A stretch of 64,000 bases of DNA, taken from positions 62,001-126,000 of the forward strand of contig LMVO01000001.1 of NCBI GenBank assembly GCA_002287215.1. Direction: 5' to 3'. The notes under the pieces were generated by a model. It did not search any database and was not told the origin of the DNA. It saw only the letters and a list, made by a program, of their open reading frames with translations. The stretch's first letter is position 1, and every line of letters begins with the position of its first letter. Source of the DNA: Methanocorpusculum parvum (GTDB lineage Archaea; Halobacteriota; Methanomicrobia; Methanomicrobiales; Methanocorpusculaceae). Both the position numbers and the translations under genes were made by a program. Below, piece after piece: positions 52,862 through 61,569 of this stretch.

Positions 52862-52926
52862 ACCTGGTTTACCCTTTCTCTTTTTTAACCCAGAATTTAT
52901 TATCCTTTGCCGCCTCTATTCATATA

Positions 52927-53949
52927 ATGAATCTTTCCCGGTATGCAAGAGATCATTTCAGCCTGATACTGATCGCTCTGATATTTCTGGCAATCCTTGC
53001 CGTCTCGTGGAACTATATCTTCCTCTTTATCCTTGCATTGTCCGTGGCAGTCGTGATTATGCCGATGCATAGAAAGATGATCAAAAAAATCCCTGCAGGT
53101 CTCTCTGCCGGGATTTTGACAACACTCGTTCTCACGGTTATCATCGGCGTCTGTGCGGTCATCGTTGTGGTCATCAGCTCTGACTTTGAGTATTTCATGT
53201 CCATTTTCCAAACCATCATCACCTCCGTGACAAATCTTCTCCATCTGACCGACGGCAGCGATTTTTCCCTGCGTGTGGTCGAGGAGGTAAAAACCGTCAT
53301 CCTCACCCTGTTTCCAAGTTTTGCTCTGAGCGCGGCACAGATGGTCCCTGCCTTTATTATCGATATCATCCTCTTTTACGCTCTGGTCTATCTCTCGATC
53401 ATCTTTGGCGACCGGGTTTGGGCTGATTTTCGCGGGATTGTTCCGGAGAGTTCGAGGGAAAACGTCTCTTTAATGGCAAAAAAGACCAAGGACATCCTCT
53501 TCTCGATCTATATCGTCCATGTCTTCATCGCATTTCTGACATTTTTTTTAGCATACGGCTTTTTCCTGGTGCTCGGTTACGGTCACGAGATCTTCTTTTC
53601 CACGATGTGCGCTCTGTTTGCCCTGATCCCGGTCTTAGGTCCGCTGATGGTGATCATTTTTGTCGGCGTCTATGCATTGTGTCTCGGCGATATCCGGGGC
53701 GTTCTTCTGACCGCGACGCTTGGCTACTTCCTGACCTGCGTTCTGACCGATCTTATCATCCGTCCCAAACTCACCGGTCAGCGGGTGAAGATCAGACCCA
53801 TGCTGATGTTCGTCGGATTTTTCGGCGGGGCTATGGCAATGGGACTTCTGGGATTCGTTTTGGGTCCGGTCCTTCTGATCCTCGGGATCACCGGGTATGA
53901 GATCTTCATCAAAGAGGCGGGAAAGAAAAAGCCGGGTGATGAAGTATGA
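52927..53949 (+). CDS. AI-2E/PerM-family membrane protein
   Basis: A 340-residue protein with about eight hydrophobic helices in the family's order and the late conserved stretch FALIPVLGPLMVIIFVGVYAL (split, about 235-255), then LIIRPKLTGQRVKIRPMLMF (about 278-297). Members export small molecules, or Na+ in antiport; the AI-2 role is not likely in an archaeon. It overlaps the pentapeptide gene by four bases (ATGA). Confidence 0.82.
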   Translation: MNLSRYARDHFSLILIALIFLAILAVSWNYIFLFILALSVAVVIMPMHRKMIKKIPAGLSAGILTTLVLTVIIGVCAVIVVVISSDFEYFMSIFQTIITSVTNLLHLTDGSDFSLRVVEEVKTVILTLFPSFALSAAQMVPAFIIDIILFYALVYLSIIFGDRVWADFRGIVPESSRENVSLMAKKTKDILFSIYIVHVFIAFLTFFLAYGFFLVLGYGHEIFFSTMCALFALIPVLGPLMVIIFVGVYALCLGDIRGVLLTATLGYFLTCVLTDLIIRPKLTGQRVKIRPMLMFVGFFGGAMAMGLLGFVLGPVLLILGITGYEIFIKEAGKKKPGDEV

Positions 53950-54653
53950 AAAAACCCAAGTTTGATGCAAATCAGTATGCAATGCTCCGTGAATGTTCCG
54001 GGGAAAAGGATTTCACCCGCTGGAACGCGTGGTATGCCGTTCATCTGAAAGAGACGATGTATCTGAGAAGTTCGGATGCATACGGCGCCCATCTCGAAGG
54101 CGGGGATCTTGCCTACTGGTTTTTGGAAGGTGCCGATCTCAGGTTTGCGAATCTGAGAAATGCCGATCTCTCCTACTCGTATCTGAAGTCAGCCGACCTC
54201 TCGTATGCAAATCTTGCCGGTGCAAATCTCTGGCGTGCCTATCTTTCCCGGGCGGTTCTCGACGGCGCCAACCCGGATGCTGCCGTCTATGATTCGGCAG
54301 GAAAAATCAAATGCGATCCTGCCCAGGTAGCACGGTTGAAAGCCGGCGTCCCCTCCTGGAACGCGTGGTATGCACACGAGATCGCGAACAAACCGGATGA
54401 CACCCGGGTCTTTGGCGCGTATCTGGAAGAGGCCTCGTTTGTGGGCCTGGATCTTTCGGGCGTGCATCTCTCCTACGCCCATCTGGAAGGTGCCGATCTC
54501 AGGCATGTGAACTTTACGGGAGCTGATCTCACGCACGCCCATCTTGAGGGGGCGGATCTCTGGAAAGCCGATCTGACCGGCGCTGATCTGCGTTTTGCCG
54601 AGCTTGGGGGCGCAAACCTCGCCGGAGCCGTCAAAGTAAATACCTTGTTTTAA
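53946..54653 (+). CDS. Pentapeptide-repeat protein
   Basis: A 235-residue protein with two blocks of A(D/N)LxY/xA pentapeptides (about 40-110 and 160-230) that would form right-handed beta-helices. Between them is a second copy of the N-terminal motif (TRWNAWYA / PSWNAWYAHEI), so the protein looks like an internal duplication. Soluble, no signal. Overlap with the AI-2E-type gene suggests a functional link; its role is unknown. Confidence 0.82.
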   Translation: MKKPKFDANQYAMLRECSGEKDFTRWNAWYAVHLKETMYLRSSDAYGAHLEGGDLAYWFLEGADLRFANLRNADLSYSYLKSADLSYANLAGANLWRAYLSRAVLDGANPDAAVYDSAGKIKCDPAQVARLKAGVPSWNAWYAHEIANKPDDTRVFGAYLEEASFVGLDLSGVHLSYAHLEGADLRHVNFTGADLTHAHLEGADLWKADLTGADLRFAELGGANLAGAVKVNTLF

Positions 54654-54702
54654 ACCGGCCGGCGAAACCATATATAGTCGAAACAACTGATACGTTAGTA
54701 TT

Positions 54703-55524
54703 ATGGTAATGGGTTTTAGCGAAAACCTCCAGAATTCAATGGAGTATGCAAACACTGCATTCAAAACATTCGGCAGCTGGTTTGTCCTCATCCTTTTGTA
54801 CGCGGTGATGTTTGCCGGTACTGTCATGCTGATCCTCGGAATGATTTTCCTGATGGGAAGTCTCATGATGGTTGCCACGCCGATGATTTCATCGGCGGTC
54901 GATCCTGCTATGATGACCGGGCCGATGATGACCGACCCGGCATTCGGCATAATCGCTTCGATCTCGGTCTTTTTGTTCATTCTTGGAACGATCGTCACGA
55001 TCTTTGCCAGCATCTTCATCTATGGATTTATGATGAGGGTCTACCGCGGCGGAGAACTTGCCCTGAACAACTGGGGCAAGATGTTTATCGAGGGTATCCT
55101 CGCACTGATCATCCTCTTCATCTACATGATCCCCTACACGGTTGTATCCACGATAACGATGCTTGGTCCGATGGATAATCTGGCCTATCTGATCATCGTT
55201 GCGATCATTATCCCGACCATTCTTCTGATCATCTCGATGATGGTTGGAATGATGGGTGTCATAAAATTCGCAAAGGAAGAGAGTTTCGGCGCAGCGTTCC
55301 ATTTCAAGGAACTTTTCAGCATCATCGCAAGGATCGGGTGGCTCAGATATCTTGGCTACTGGATCCTCATCAGTCTTATTGTCAGCGTCGCAGAACTCGT
55401 TCTTCTCTGCATCCCGTTCGCCGGCAGTGTTCTGCTCGTTGCAGCCATGCCGTTTATCGTGATCGTCACCGCCCGGTTCTTTGCCAATCTCTATGATTCG
55501 GCTATACCGGCAGCTGCCGAATAA
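54703..55524 (+). CDS. DUF4013-family membrane protein
   Basis: A 273-residue protein with five or six hydrophobic helices. The DUF4013 mark is YRGGELALNNWGKMFIEGIL (about 114-133), and the N-terminus SENLQNSMEYANTAFKTFG fits. Small and hydrophobic residues, Met-rich. Function unknown. TATA-like TATATAG lies at about 54671. Confidence 0.75.
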   Translation: MVMGFSENLQNSMEYANTAFKTFGSWFVLILLYAVMFAGTVMLILGMIFLMGSLMMVATPMISSAVDPAMMTGPMMTDPAFGIIASISVFLFILGTIVTIFASIFIYGFMMRVYRGGELALNNWGKMFIEGILALIILFIYMIPYTVVSTITMLGPMDNLAYLIIVAIIIPTILLIISMMVGMMGVIKFAKEESFGAAFHFKELFSIIARIGWLRYLGYWILISLIVSVAELVLLCIPFAGSVLLVAAMPFIVIVTARFFANLYDSAIPAAAE

Positions 55525-55654
55525 CTCCCCTCTTTTTTTAATCTCCAGACGTAATGCGGGCTTGCCATACACTGATCTTCCCTTCCCGGACATCAGGTAT
55601 TATCAGATTTGAAAACACATACGTACAGACACATCTAATAGCAGGTACCAATAC

Positions 55655-57172
55655 ATGGAAGAAAAAATACATGAGAAGATCCACTGGGCCGATGCAAAGG
55701 CAGCTCAGGTTCCATCCGATGTCCCCCAGCTGATCGCCACCGGTATCACGCCGTCAGGTCCGATCCATCTGGGAAATATGCGGGAGGTCATGACGGGCGA
55801 TATGATCTACAAAGCCCTCCTCTCACGGGGAGTCGAGGCAGAACTCGTCTATATTGCCGACGACTTCGATCCGCTCAGAAAAGTCTACCCGTTCCTTTCT
55901 GACGAATATCAGAAGTATATCGGCTGGCCTGTCAGCGATATCCCGTGTCCCTGCGGAAAACACAAAAGCTATGCAGAGCATTTCCTCGACCCCTTCCTCT
56001 CGGCGATCGAAGAGCTCGACATCCACCCCCGTATCATCCGGACAAGTGAAGCCTACCGCTCGGGAATGTTCACCGAGCAGATTAAGCAGGCTCTCATCCA
56101 TGCTGAAGATATCAAAAAGATCCTTGAAGACGTCTCCGGCAGAAAACTCGAAGAAGGCTGGACCCCGTATTATCCGATCTGTTCATCCTGCGGCACGATT
56201 TCCCGTGCGGCGATCCTCTCCCACGATATCGAAAACCATACCGTCACCTACAAATGTCCCTGCGGGCACGAAGGCGTCTCTGACTACTCCAAAGGCGAAG
56301 GAAAACTCGTCTGGCGTGTCGACTGGCCTATGCGCTGGTCAGTCCACGGCGTAACGGTCGAGCCGTTTGGAAAAGACCACGCCTCACCCGGAGGATCCTA
56401 CGACACCGGAAAGATCATCACAAAAGAGATCTACGGCTACAATGCCCCGGTTCCGGTGACATATGAATGGATCAGCTTGAAAGGAAAAGGCGAGATGCAC
56501 TCATCAAAAGGCGTCGTCTTAACGATCCGTGATATGCTCGACATCGTGGCGCCGGAAGTGCTCCGCTACTTGATCGCCAAAACCAAACCCGACAAGACCA
56601 TCGCTTTCGATCCGGGAATGGGTCTGCTCCGATTGATCGACGAGTATGACAAGGCAGCCGCTGCCGGTGAGTCCCGCGAGTTCGAACTCTCCAGGATCGC
56701 CTCTCCCCAGACAACGATCCCGTTCCGTCATATGGTGACGGTCGTTCAGATCGCACGGACCGATGATGCCGTCTTCGATATCCTCAGACGCAGCGGATAT
56801 GAGATCGTCGACAAAGATGCCGTTCTCGATCAGGCAAGCCGTGCAAAGGTCTGGCTTGATCGGTATGCTCCCGAAGACGCCAAGTTCGCCCTTGCCGAAT
56901 CCCTGCCGGAAATCGCTGCCGGCGAACGGACCGAGGTCAAAGCAGCCGTCGCTGCATATGCAAAACTGATCATCGGCGCCGAGTGGAAAGCCGATGTTCT
57001 CCACAATGCCGTCTATGATGCGGCAGAGGCAGCCGGCGTTACCGGAAAGGATGTCTTTACCGGCATCTACCGGGCTTTCCTCGGCGCTGACAGAGGTCCG
57101 CGTCTCGGCTGGTTCCTGGAAGCGCTTGGCCGTGAAGAGACGATGAAACGTCTTCTTGAGATGTCGTTGTAA
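55655..57172 (+). CDS. lysS: Lysyl-tRNA synthetase, class I
   Basis: A 505-residue class I enzyme, the form common in euryarchaea and spirochaetes. The HIGH-type motif is TPSGPIHLGN (about 32-41) and the KMSKS-type motif is MHSSKG (about 281-286). Cysteine pairs CPCGKH and CSSCGT...CPCGHEG may bind zinc. An alpha-helical cage domain ends the protein. Followed by the radical SAM gene two bases on. Confidence 0.95.
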   Translation: MEEKIHEKIHWADAKAAQVPSDVPQLIATGITPSGPIHLGNMREVMTGDMIYKALLSRGVEAELVYIADDFDPLRKVYPFLSDEYQKYIGWPVSDIPCPCGKHKSYAEHFLDPFLSAIEELDIHPRIIRTSEAYRSGMFTEQIKQALIHAEDIKKILEDVSGRKLEEGWTPYYPICSSCGTISRAAILSHDIENHTVTYKCPCGHEGVSDYSKGEGKLVWRVDWPMRWSVHGVTVEPFGKDHASPGGSYDTGKIITKEIYGYNAPVPVTYEWISLKGKGEMHSSKGVVLTIRDMLDIVAPEVLRYLIAKTKPDKTIAFDPGMGLLRLIDEYDKAAAAGESREFELSRIASPQTTIPFRHMVTVVQIARTDDAVFDILRRSGYEIVDKDAVLDQASRAKVWLDRYAPEDAKFALAESLPEIAAGERTEVKAAVAAYAKLIIGAEWKADVLHNAVYDAAEAAGVTGKDVFTGIYRAFLGADRGPRLGWFLEALGREETMKRLLEMSL

Positions 57173-57174
57173 AC

Positions 57175-58179
57175 ATGGCGAAGGACAAACTCCCAAAAAA
57201 CCTCTCCGACGGCTGCAGACTCTGCTACATCGGGGCAAAGCTGGTTCTTTTCATCACCGGAAGATGTGATAGGACCTGCTGGTACTGCCCTCTTTCGGAA
57301 GAGCGCAAGGATCTCGACGTGATCTATGCAAACGATCAGAAGATCACGACCCCGGAAGAAGCGATCGCCGAAGGAGAAATGATGGACGCTCTCGGGGCCG
57401 GTGTTACGGGAGGGGAACCTCTGATGGAGATCGAACGTGTCGTTGAGTTCTGCTCAGCGCTGAAAAAACACTTCGGCAAAGATCACCAGATCCATATGTA
57501 CACCGGCCGGGCGCCGACCGAGGAGGAGCTCGCTGCCCTCGTCGGCTGTGTCGATGAGATCAGAATGCATCCTCCTCACGAGATTTGGAAGGATATCCTG
57601 ACCTCGCCATACGTTCAGTCGATCGCCGATGCGAAGAAGATGGGATTTCTGGTAGGGTTCGAGGTGCCTTCCCTGCCGGGTCTCCGGCATTTCTTTCCGC
57701 TGCTCGACTCAGTTGACTTTTTCAACATCAACCAGCTTGAATGGGGGGATGCCTGCGCAGACAATATGCGTGAGAGAAAACTCGAAACGGAAAATCCTCT
57801 CTGCAATGCGATCAAAGGTTCGACCAAATGGGCCGGCGAGATCAACGGCCACCCGAAAGTCCATTACTGCACGTCCACGTTCAAGGATTCCGTCCAGCTC
57901 AGGGAACGGCTCAAGCGTATCGCGATGAACTCTGCCCGGCCGTTTGATATGATCACTGAGGACGGAACCGTGATGTACGGCTCTATGGAAGTGAACGGGG
58001 ATCTCGAGATGATCATCCCGTGTCTTCGTGCCGGAAGTTATTATGAGGAGATGGAGGACGGGACGATCGAACTCGACTGGCAGCAGATGCGAAAGATCCC
58101 CCGCAAGTTCGGCGGCGAGCGCAAAATCATCGAGCGGTATCCAAACAACGGGATGATCGTTGAGGTGATCCCCCAGTGA
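57175..58179 (+). CDS. Radical SAM protein, COG2108-like
   Basis: A 334-residue protein with the cluster-binding CDRTCWYC motif (Cys 31, 35 and 38) and GAGVTGGEPLM (about 74-84). An extra cysteine pair (CRLC, 14-17) precedes it, and further cysteines near 225 and 283 could hold an auxiliary cluster. It resembles uncharacterised archaeal relatives of pyruvate-formate-lyase activases; no glycyl-radical enzyme is nearby. It overlaps the prenyl synthase at GTGA, so its job may be linked to lysS or lipids only by operon. Confidence 0.82.
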   Translation: MAKDKLPKNLSDGCRLCYIGAKLVLFITGRCDRTCWYCPLSEERKDLDVIYANDQKITTPEEAIAEGEMMDALGAGVTGGEPLMEIERVVEFCSALKKHFGKDHQIHMYTGRAPTEEELAALVGCVDEIRMHPPHEIWKDILTSPYVQSIADAKKMGFLVGFEVPSLPGLRHFFPLLDSVDFFNINQLEWGDACADNMRERKLETENPLCNAIKGSTKWAGEINGHPKVHYCTSTFKDSVQLRERLKRIAMNSARPFDMITEDGTVMYGSMEVNGDLEMIIPCLRAGSYYEEMEDGTIELDWQQMRKIPRKFGGERKIIERYPNNGMIVEVIPQ

Positions 58180-58934
58180 GTCTCCGGTCTTTTGCAGAGA
58201 ACCTGTATGTTCACAGGCTTATCCGGCAGCTGACCTATGTCCCGACCCATGTAGCGATCATTCAGGACGGAAACCGGAGGTTTGCAAAGGCCCGCGGAAA
58301 AGACCCGGCGTTCGGTCACCGGGCCGGGGCCGAGACCACGATGAAAGTTTTCGACTGGATGGAGGAGCTTGGAGTGATCCACACCACATTTTACGCTTTT
58401 TCCACCGAGAACTTCAAGCGTTCGCCGGAAGAAGTGAATGAACTGCTGGAACTTTTTATCGAAAAGTTCTCCGAGATGATCCTGGATCAGCGGATCTATG
58501 ACAAGCAGGTGAACATCACGGTCATCGGCAACCGGTCACTTATCAATGACCGGCTCATGGAGAAGATCCGGGATGTCGAGGAGGCGACGAAGGATCATCA
58601 CCGCTATTATCTGCATTTTGCCATCGCTTACGGCGGCCGAAACGAGATCCTGGAGACAACGAAGTCGATCGTTGCGAAGGTCCGTGCCGGTGAGCTTTCT
58701 CCGGCTGAGATCACGCCGGACTGCGTGACGGAAAGGATGTATCCGGAAGTGGAGATGCCGCCCGTTGATCTGATCATCAGAACGGCGAACGACAAACGGA
58801 CCTCAAACTTCCTCCCGTGGCTGGCGAACGGAAATGAAGCGGCCGTCTGTTTCTGTGTGCCCCCCTGGCCGGAGTTTCGGTATGTGGATATGGTGCGTGC
58901 CCTTCGGACATACGATCAGCGGATGAAGTCCTGA
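58176..58934 (+). CDS. uppS: Polyprenyl diphosphate synthase (UppS family, cis-type)
   Basis: A 252-residue cis-prenyltransferase: catalytic Asp in IIQDGNRRFAKARGKD (about 28-43), GHRAGAETTMKVFDW (about 47-61), YAFSTENFKRSPEEV (about 71-85) and the C-terminal DLIIRTANDKRTSNFLPW (about 195-212). It makes the polyprenyl carrier for glycosylation. It starts with GTG overlapping the previous stop. It consumes IPP made by the pathway at 7465-10448. Confidence 0.94.
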   Translation: MSLRSFAENLYVHRLIRQLTYVPTHVAIIQDGNRRFAKARGKDPAFGHRAGAETTMKVFDWMEELGVIHTTFYAFSTENFKRSPEEVNELLELFIEKFSEMILDQRIYDKQVNITVIGNRSLINDRLMEKIRDVEEATKDHHRYYLHFAIAYGGRNEILETTKSIVAKVRAGELSPAEITPDCVTERMYPEVEMPPVDLIIRTANDKRTSNFLPWLANGNEAAVCFCVPPWPEFRYVDMVRALRTYDQRMKS

Positions 58935-58936
58935 TT

Positions 58937-59644
58937 TTATTTTCTCTTCATTCCTCTGAGAATATTTTTTGCCTCTTCATCCGCCCGGTAGGATTCACAT
59001 ATCTTCTGGATCGATTTGTTATAGGTTCCGTCATCCAGCGAACAGTTCTCCAGATACGCATGCGTGATCTCCGGAAACTTCACATAACAGACGGAAACCG
59101 CCCATGCGGCCGCCATTTTTACATAATATCCGTCGTGTGAGATCGTATCCAGCCGTTTCAGTACTGCTGAGATATATTTTTCATCCACGTAATAAGAGAG
59201 CAGCATCACGATCCCGAACCGGACGAAAAACTCCCGGTCCGAGTCAAGATACGGCTGGATAAACTTCCAGAACGTCTCCTGATGTTTTTTCGTGATCTTG
59301 AGTCCCATCACGACCGAATCACAGACCGACCAGTTGTCTATCTTCGGGATAAAATACGTAAGGGCAGCGGTGATCTCTCCGGGGTCTGCCTTTGCATACC
59401 CGATAACAAGTCCCTGGAGCATGATCTCTTCGAATGAGTCATCAGCTGCCTCTTTGAGATATCCTTTCCAGTCTCCCGCGGCGATTTTCTTTGCAAGGTC
59501 CCGGAGATCCGGGATCCGAACCCCGATAATGTTGTCCGCTCCCGGAATGAGTCCGCTTGAAAAACTGCGGTATTTCGGGTCTGCAAGCCGTATGAGTTCT
59601 GATTTTATATCGAATCTCTCAGCGTGCTTTCGTGACTGCTTCAC
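58937..59644 (-). CDS. AlkD-like DNA alkylation repair protein
   Basis: A 235-residue HEAT-like helical repeat protein (YRSFSSGLIPGADNIIGVRIPD split over about 25-47; KIDNWSVCDSVVMGL near 112-126). The AlkD fold flips or excises alkylated bases. The WxxxD pattern (NWSVCDS) is the active-site feature. Start ATG 59644 lies within the end of the flavoprotein gene (26-base overlap), an odd but plausible coupling. Confidence 0.85.
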   Translation of the reverse strand: MKQSRKHAERFDIKSELIRLADPKYRSFSSGLIPGADNIIGVRIPDLRDLAKKIAAGDWKGYLKEAADDSFEEIMLQGLVIGYAKADPGEITAALTYFIPKIDNWSVCDSVVMGLKITKKHQETFWKFIQPYLDSDREFFVRFGIVMLLSYYVDEKYISAVLKRLDTISHDGYYVKMAAAWAVSVCYVKFPEITHAYLENCSLDDGTYNKSIQKICESYRADEEAKNILRGMKRK

Positions 59645-60218
59645 CTAAGGTTCTCCCTTTTTCGTATGCCGCTTTCAGCACTTCCGGTTTTGTGGCAATA
59701 TCTTTTATCGTGTCCATATCGTTTTGCAGGAGTTCATCGACGTATCCGGCGTCGATGATCTGACAGAATGCCTTCGCGGTCAGCACCGGTCCGATGAACA
59801 CATCCGGCGTGTTCATCCCGGAGATGCAGATGAAGAGAGTTTTCCGGATCTTTGCGTGTTCAGGAGTGATGAATGAGTTTTTCCGGTGATATTTCGCCAT
59901 ATAAAACGGCTGACACCGGTCCATGAAGGATTTCAGATGACCCGGTATCCCGTAGGTCATGACAGGCGTTGCGATAATGATCCCGTCGGCCTCTTTAAGC
60001 AGAGTAAAATACTTCTCTGCTTCATCCCGGATGACACAGGTCTCTTTTTCCATACAGTGATAGATCTGTCTGCATCCCGAAATATTCGCCTGGACGACAT
60101 CCACTCTCTCAACACTGCACCCGGCCTCTTCTGCGCCGCGGATCGCTTCGTTTAACAGTTTGTCGGTGTTTCCGCCGAAAACATTGCTGCCGAACAAGGC
60201 CACGATCTTTTTCTTCAT
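59619..60218 (-). CDS. Flavodoxin-like NAD(P)H:FMN oxidoreductase family protein
   Basis: A 199-residue flavodoxin fold: ALFGSNVFGGNTDKLLNEAI (about 7-26) and IIIATPVMTYGIPGHLKSFMDR in two parts (about 83-104). Related archaeal proteins carry a CxxCxxC...C cluster; here it reads SGCRQIYHCMEKETC, so one cysteine of the set is missing. Start ATG 60218 is chosen by the fold's first strand. Electron transfer or quinone-type reduction is likely; partner unknown. Confidence 0.82.
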   Translation of the reverse strand: MKKKIVALFGSNVFGGNTDKLLNEAIRGAEEAGCSVERVDVVQANISGCRQIYHCMEKETCVIRDEAEKYFTLLKEADGIIIATPVMTYGIPGHLKSFMDRCQPFYMAKYHRKNSFITPEHAKIRKTLFICISGMNTPDVFIGPVLTAKAFCQIIDAGYVDELLQNDMDTIKDIATKPEVLKAAYEKGRTLGEAVTKAR

Positions 60219-60305
60219 TGCTGAAGGATATGGCGTGCAATCTATTAAAAGGTGCTTCGATAGATACAATAATTATCTTATGGGACAATATTTCGCTGAA
60301 GTTAA

Positions 60306-60683
60306 ATGTCGAACGAAGAGAAAAAAGGCACCTGCGGGTGTCAGGGGCAGATGAAGCAGCTTGAACACAATATCGGACACGTTCCGGTGTTTTTCAAAGA
60401 ACTCGCGGACACCGATCCGCTGATGCATGAAGCAGTTCTGAAACTGGACAACTACATCTGGTCGGACGGCTCTCTGACGAGAAAACAGAAAAAACTGATT
60501 GCGATCGGTATTGCGGCCGCGATGAGAGATGATCATGCTCTGCGTGCCCAGCTCAACGGGGCCAGGATGGTCGGCGTTACGCTGGATGAAGTGGAAGAGG
60601 CACTGCGTGTATCCTATATGCTTGCCGGCATGCCGTCCTACGTCCACGGAAAGTACGTGGCAAAATCTGTTTTTAATGAGTGA
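60306..60683 (+). CDS. Carboxymuconolactone decarboxylase (AhpD-like) family protein
   Basis: A 125-residue helical protein (LADTDPLMHEAVLKLDNYIW, then LTRKQKKLIAIGIAAAMRDDHALRAQ). The AhpD-type CxxC of the active helix is replaced by MRDDHAL, so peroxidase-type disulfide chemistry is not expected. An N-terminal TCGCQ pair is present instead. It diverges from the flavoprotein gene, suggesting a shared redox role. Confidence 0.8.
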   Translation: MSNEEKKGTCGCQGQMKQLEHNIGHVPVFFKELADTDPLMHEAVLKLDNYIWSDGSLTRKQKKLIAIGIAAAMRDDHALRAQLNGARMVGVTLDEVEEALRVSYMLAGMPSYVHGKYVAKSVFNE

Positions 60684-60733
60684 GGTAACCCTCACCCATT
60701 GAATTTATCTGATTTCAGATCGAATCGTAATCA

Positions 60734-61504
60734 ATGATACTTTCACTGCCGCTGTCGATCTCGGCGCTTCTGGTTCTTATCACCTTTTTGTATGCCTGCT
60801 GGCAGGACCTGAAGACCCGGACGATTTATGCCGTGACCTGGTATCCGGCGGCGGTCGGCTGCGCTGTGCTGATGATCTGGTTCTGGATCGGGGCATTTTC
60901 CGCTCCCTGGGCGGCGTATGTGTTCGCGGCCTCCGTTCTTGTCGCCCTCTTGATGGCCGGCTTCACCTATCTCGGCCTTTTCGGGGTGGCGGACGGAAAA
61001 GCCATGATCCTTTTGTCACTCGCGGTCCCGATAACCCCGTTCGCTGCATGGATCTTTCCTTCGCTTGCCTTGTCCTCTCTTGTAAACGGTGCGGTTTTTG
61101 CATTGATCGTTCCGGCATTTTTTTGTCTGCGGAATATTTTTGCCGGAAACCGGGCGCCGTTCTGGCTTATGTGCTCGGGAAAACCGGTTCCGGGAGATTC
61201 TATCACGAAGTATTTCGGTTTTGTCTCCGAGGAGATCACCGAAGTTAACGGGGTCATCTCCCGAAAGTTCTGCCGGCCAAACAGTTCGATCCGTGCTCTG
61301 AGGAACCGGTCTGCGATGGCGATCAGGAGTCTGAGGGAGGAGCCGGAAACCTATGCTTCACAGCTCGAACTGTATGCCAAAGCCGGCAATGTCTGGATCT
61401 CGTACGGGCTCCCGTTTATGATCCCGATCACGGTCGGGTATGTGACTGCCCTGTTTGGGTTTTCTCTGACGGATCTGGTTCTCGGGTTTCTGATAATGTA
61501 CTGA
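60734..61504 (+). CDS. Archaeal prepilin peptidase, A24 family
   Basis: A 256-residue membrane protein with about six helices. The first catalytic Asp lies in YACWQDLKTRTI (about 20-31) and the second in the GxGD-like FGVADGKAM (about 83-91). It processes class III signal peptides of archaellins and pilins, so it may mature the pilin at 4591. The helix-poor region at 140-210 is longer than in FlaK. TrkH follows 65 bases later. Confidence 0.82.
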   Translation: MILSLPLSISALLVLITFLYACWQDLKTRTIYAVTWYPAAVGCAVLMIWFWIGAFSAPWAAYVFAASVLVALLMAGFTYLGLFGVADGKAMILLSLAVPITPFAAWIFPSLALSSLVNGAVFALIVPAFFCLRNIFAGNRAPFWLMCSGKPVPGDSITKYFGFVSEEITEVNGVISRKFCRPNSSIRALRNRSAMAIRSLREEPETYASQLELYAKAGNVWISYGLPFMIPITVGYVTALFGFSLTDLVLGFLIMY

Positions 61505-61569
61505 CGTGATCCCCGCACCCCTGATTTCAGGGAACTTCTATTATTGTCAAACGCCTAAATGTACTGCAA

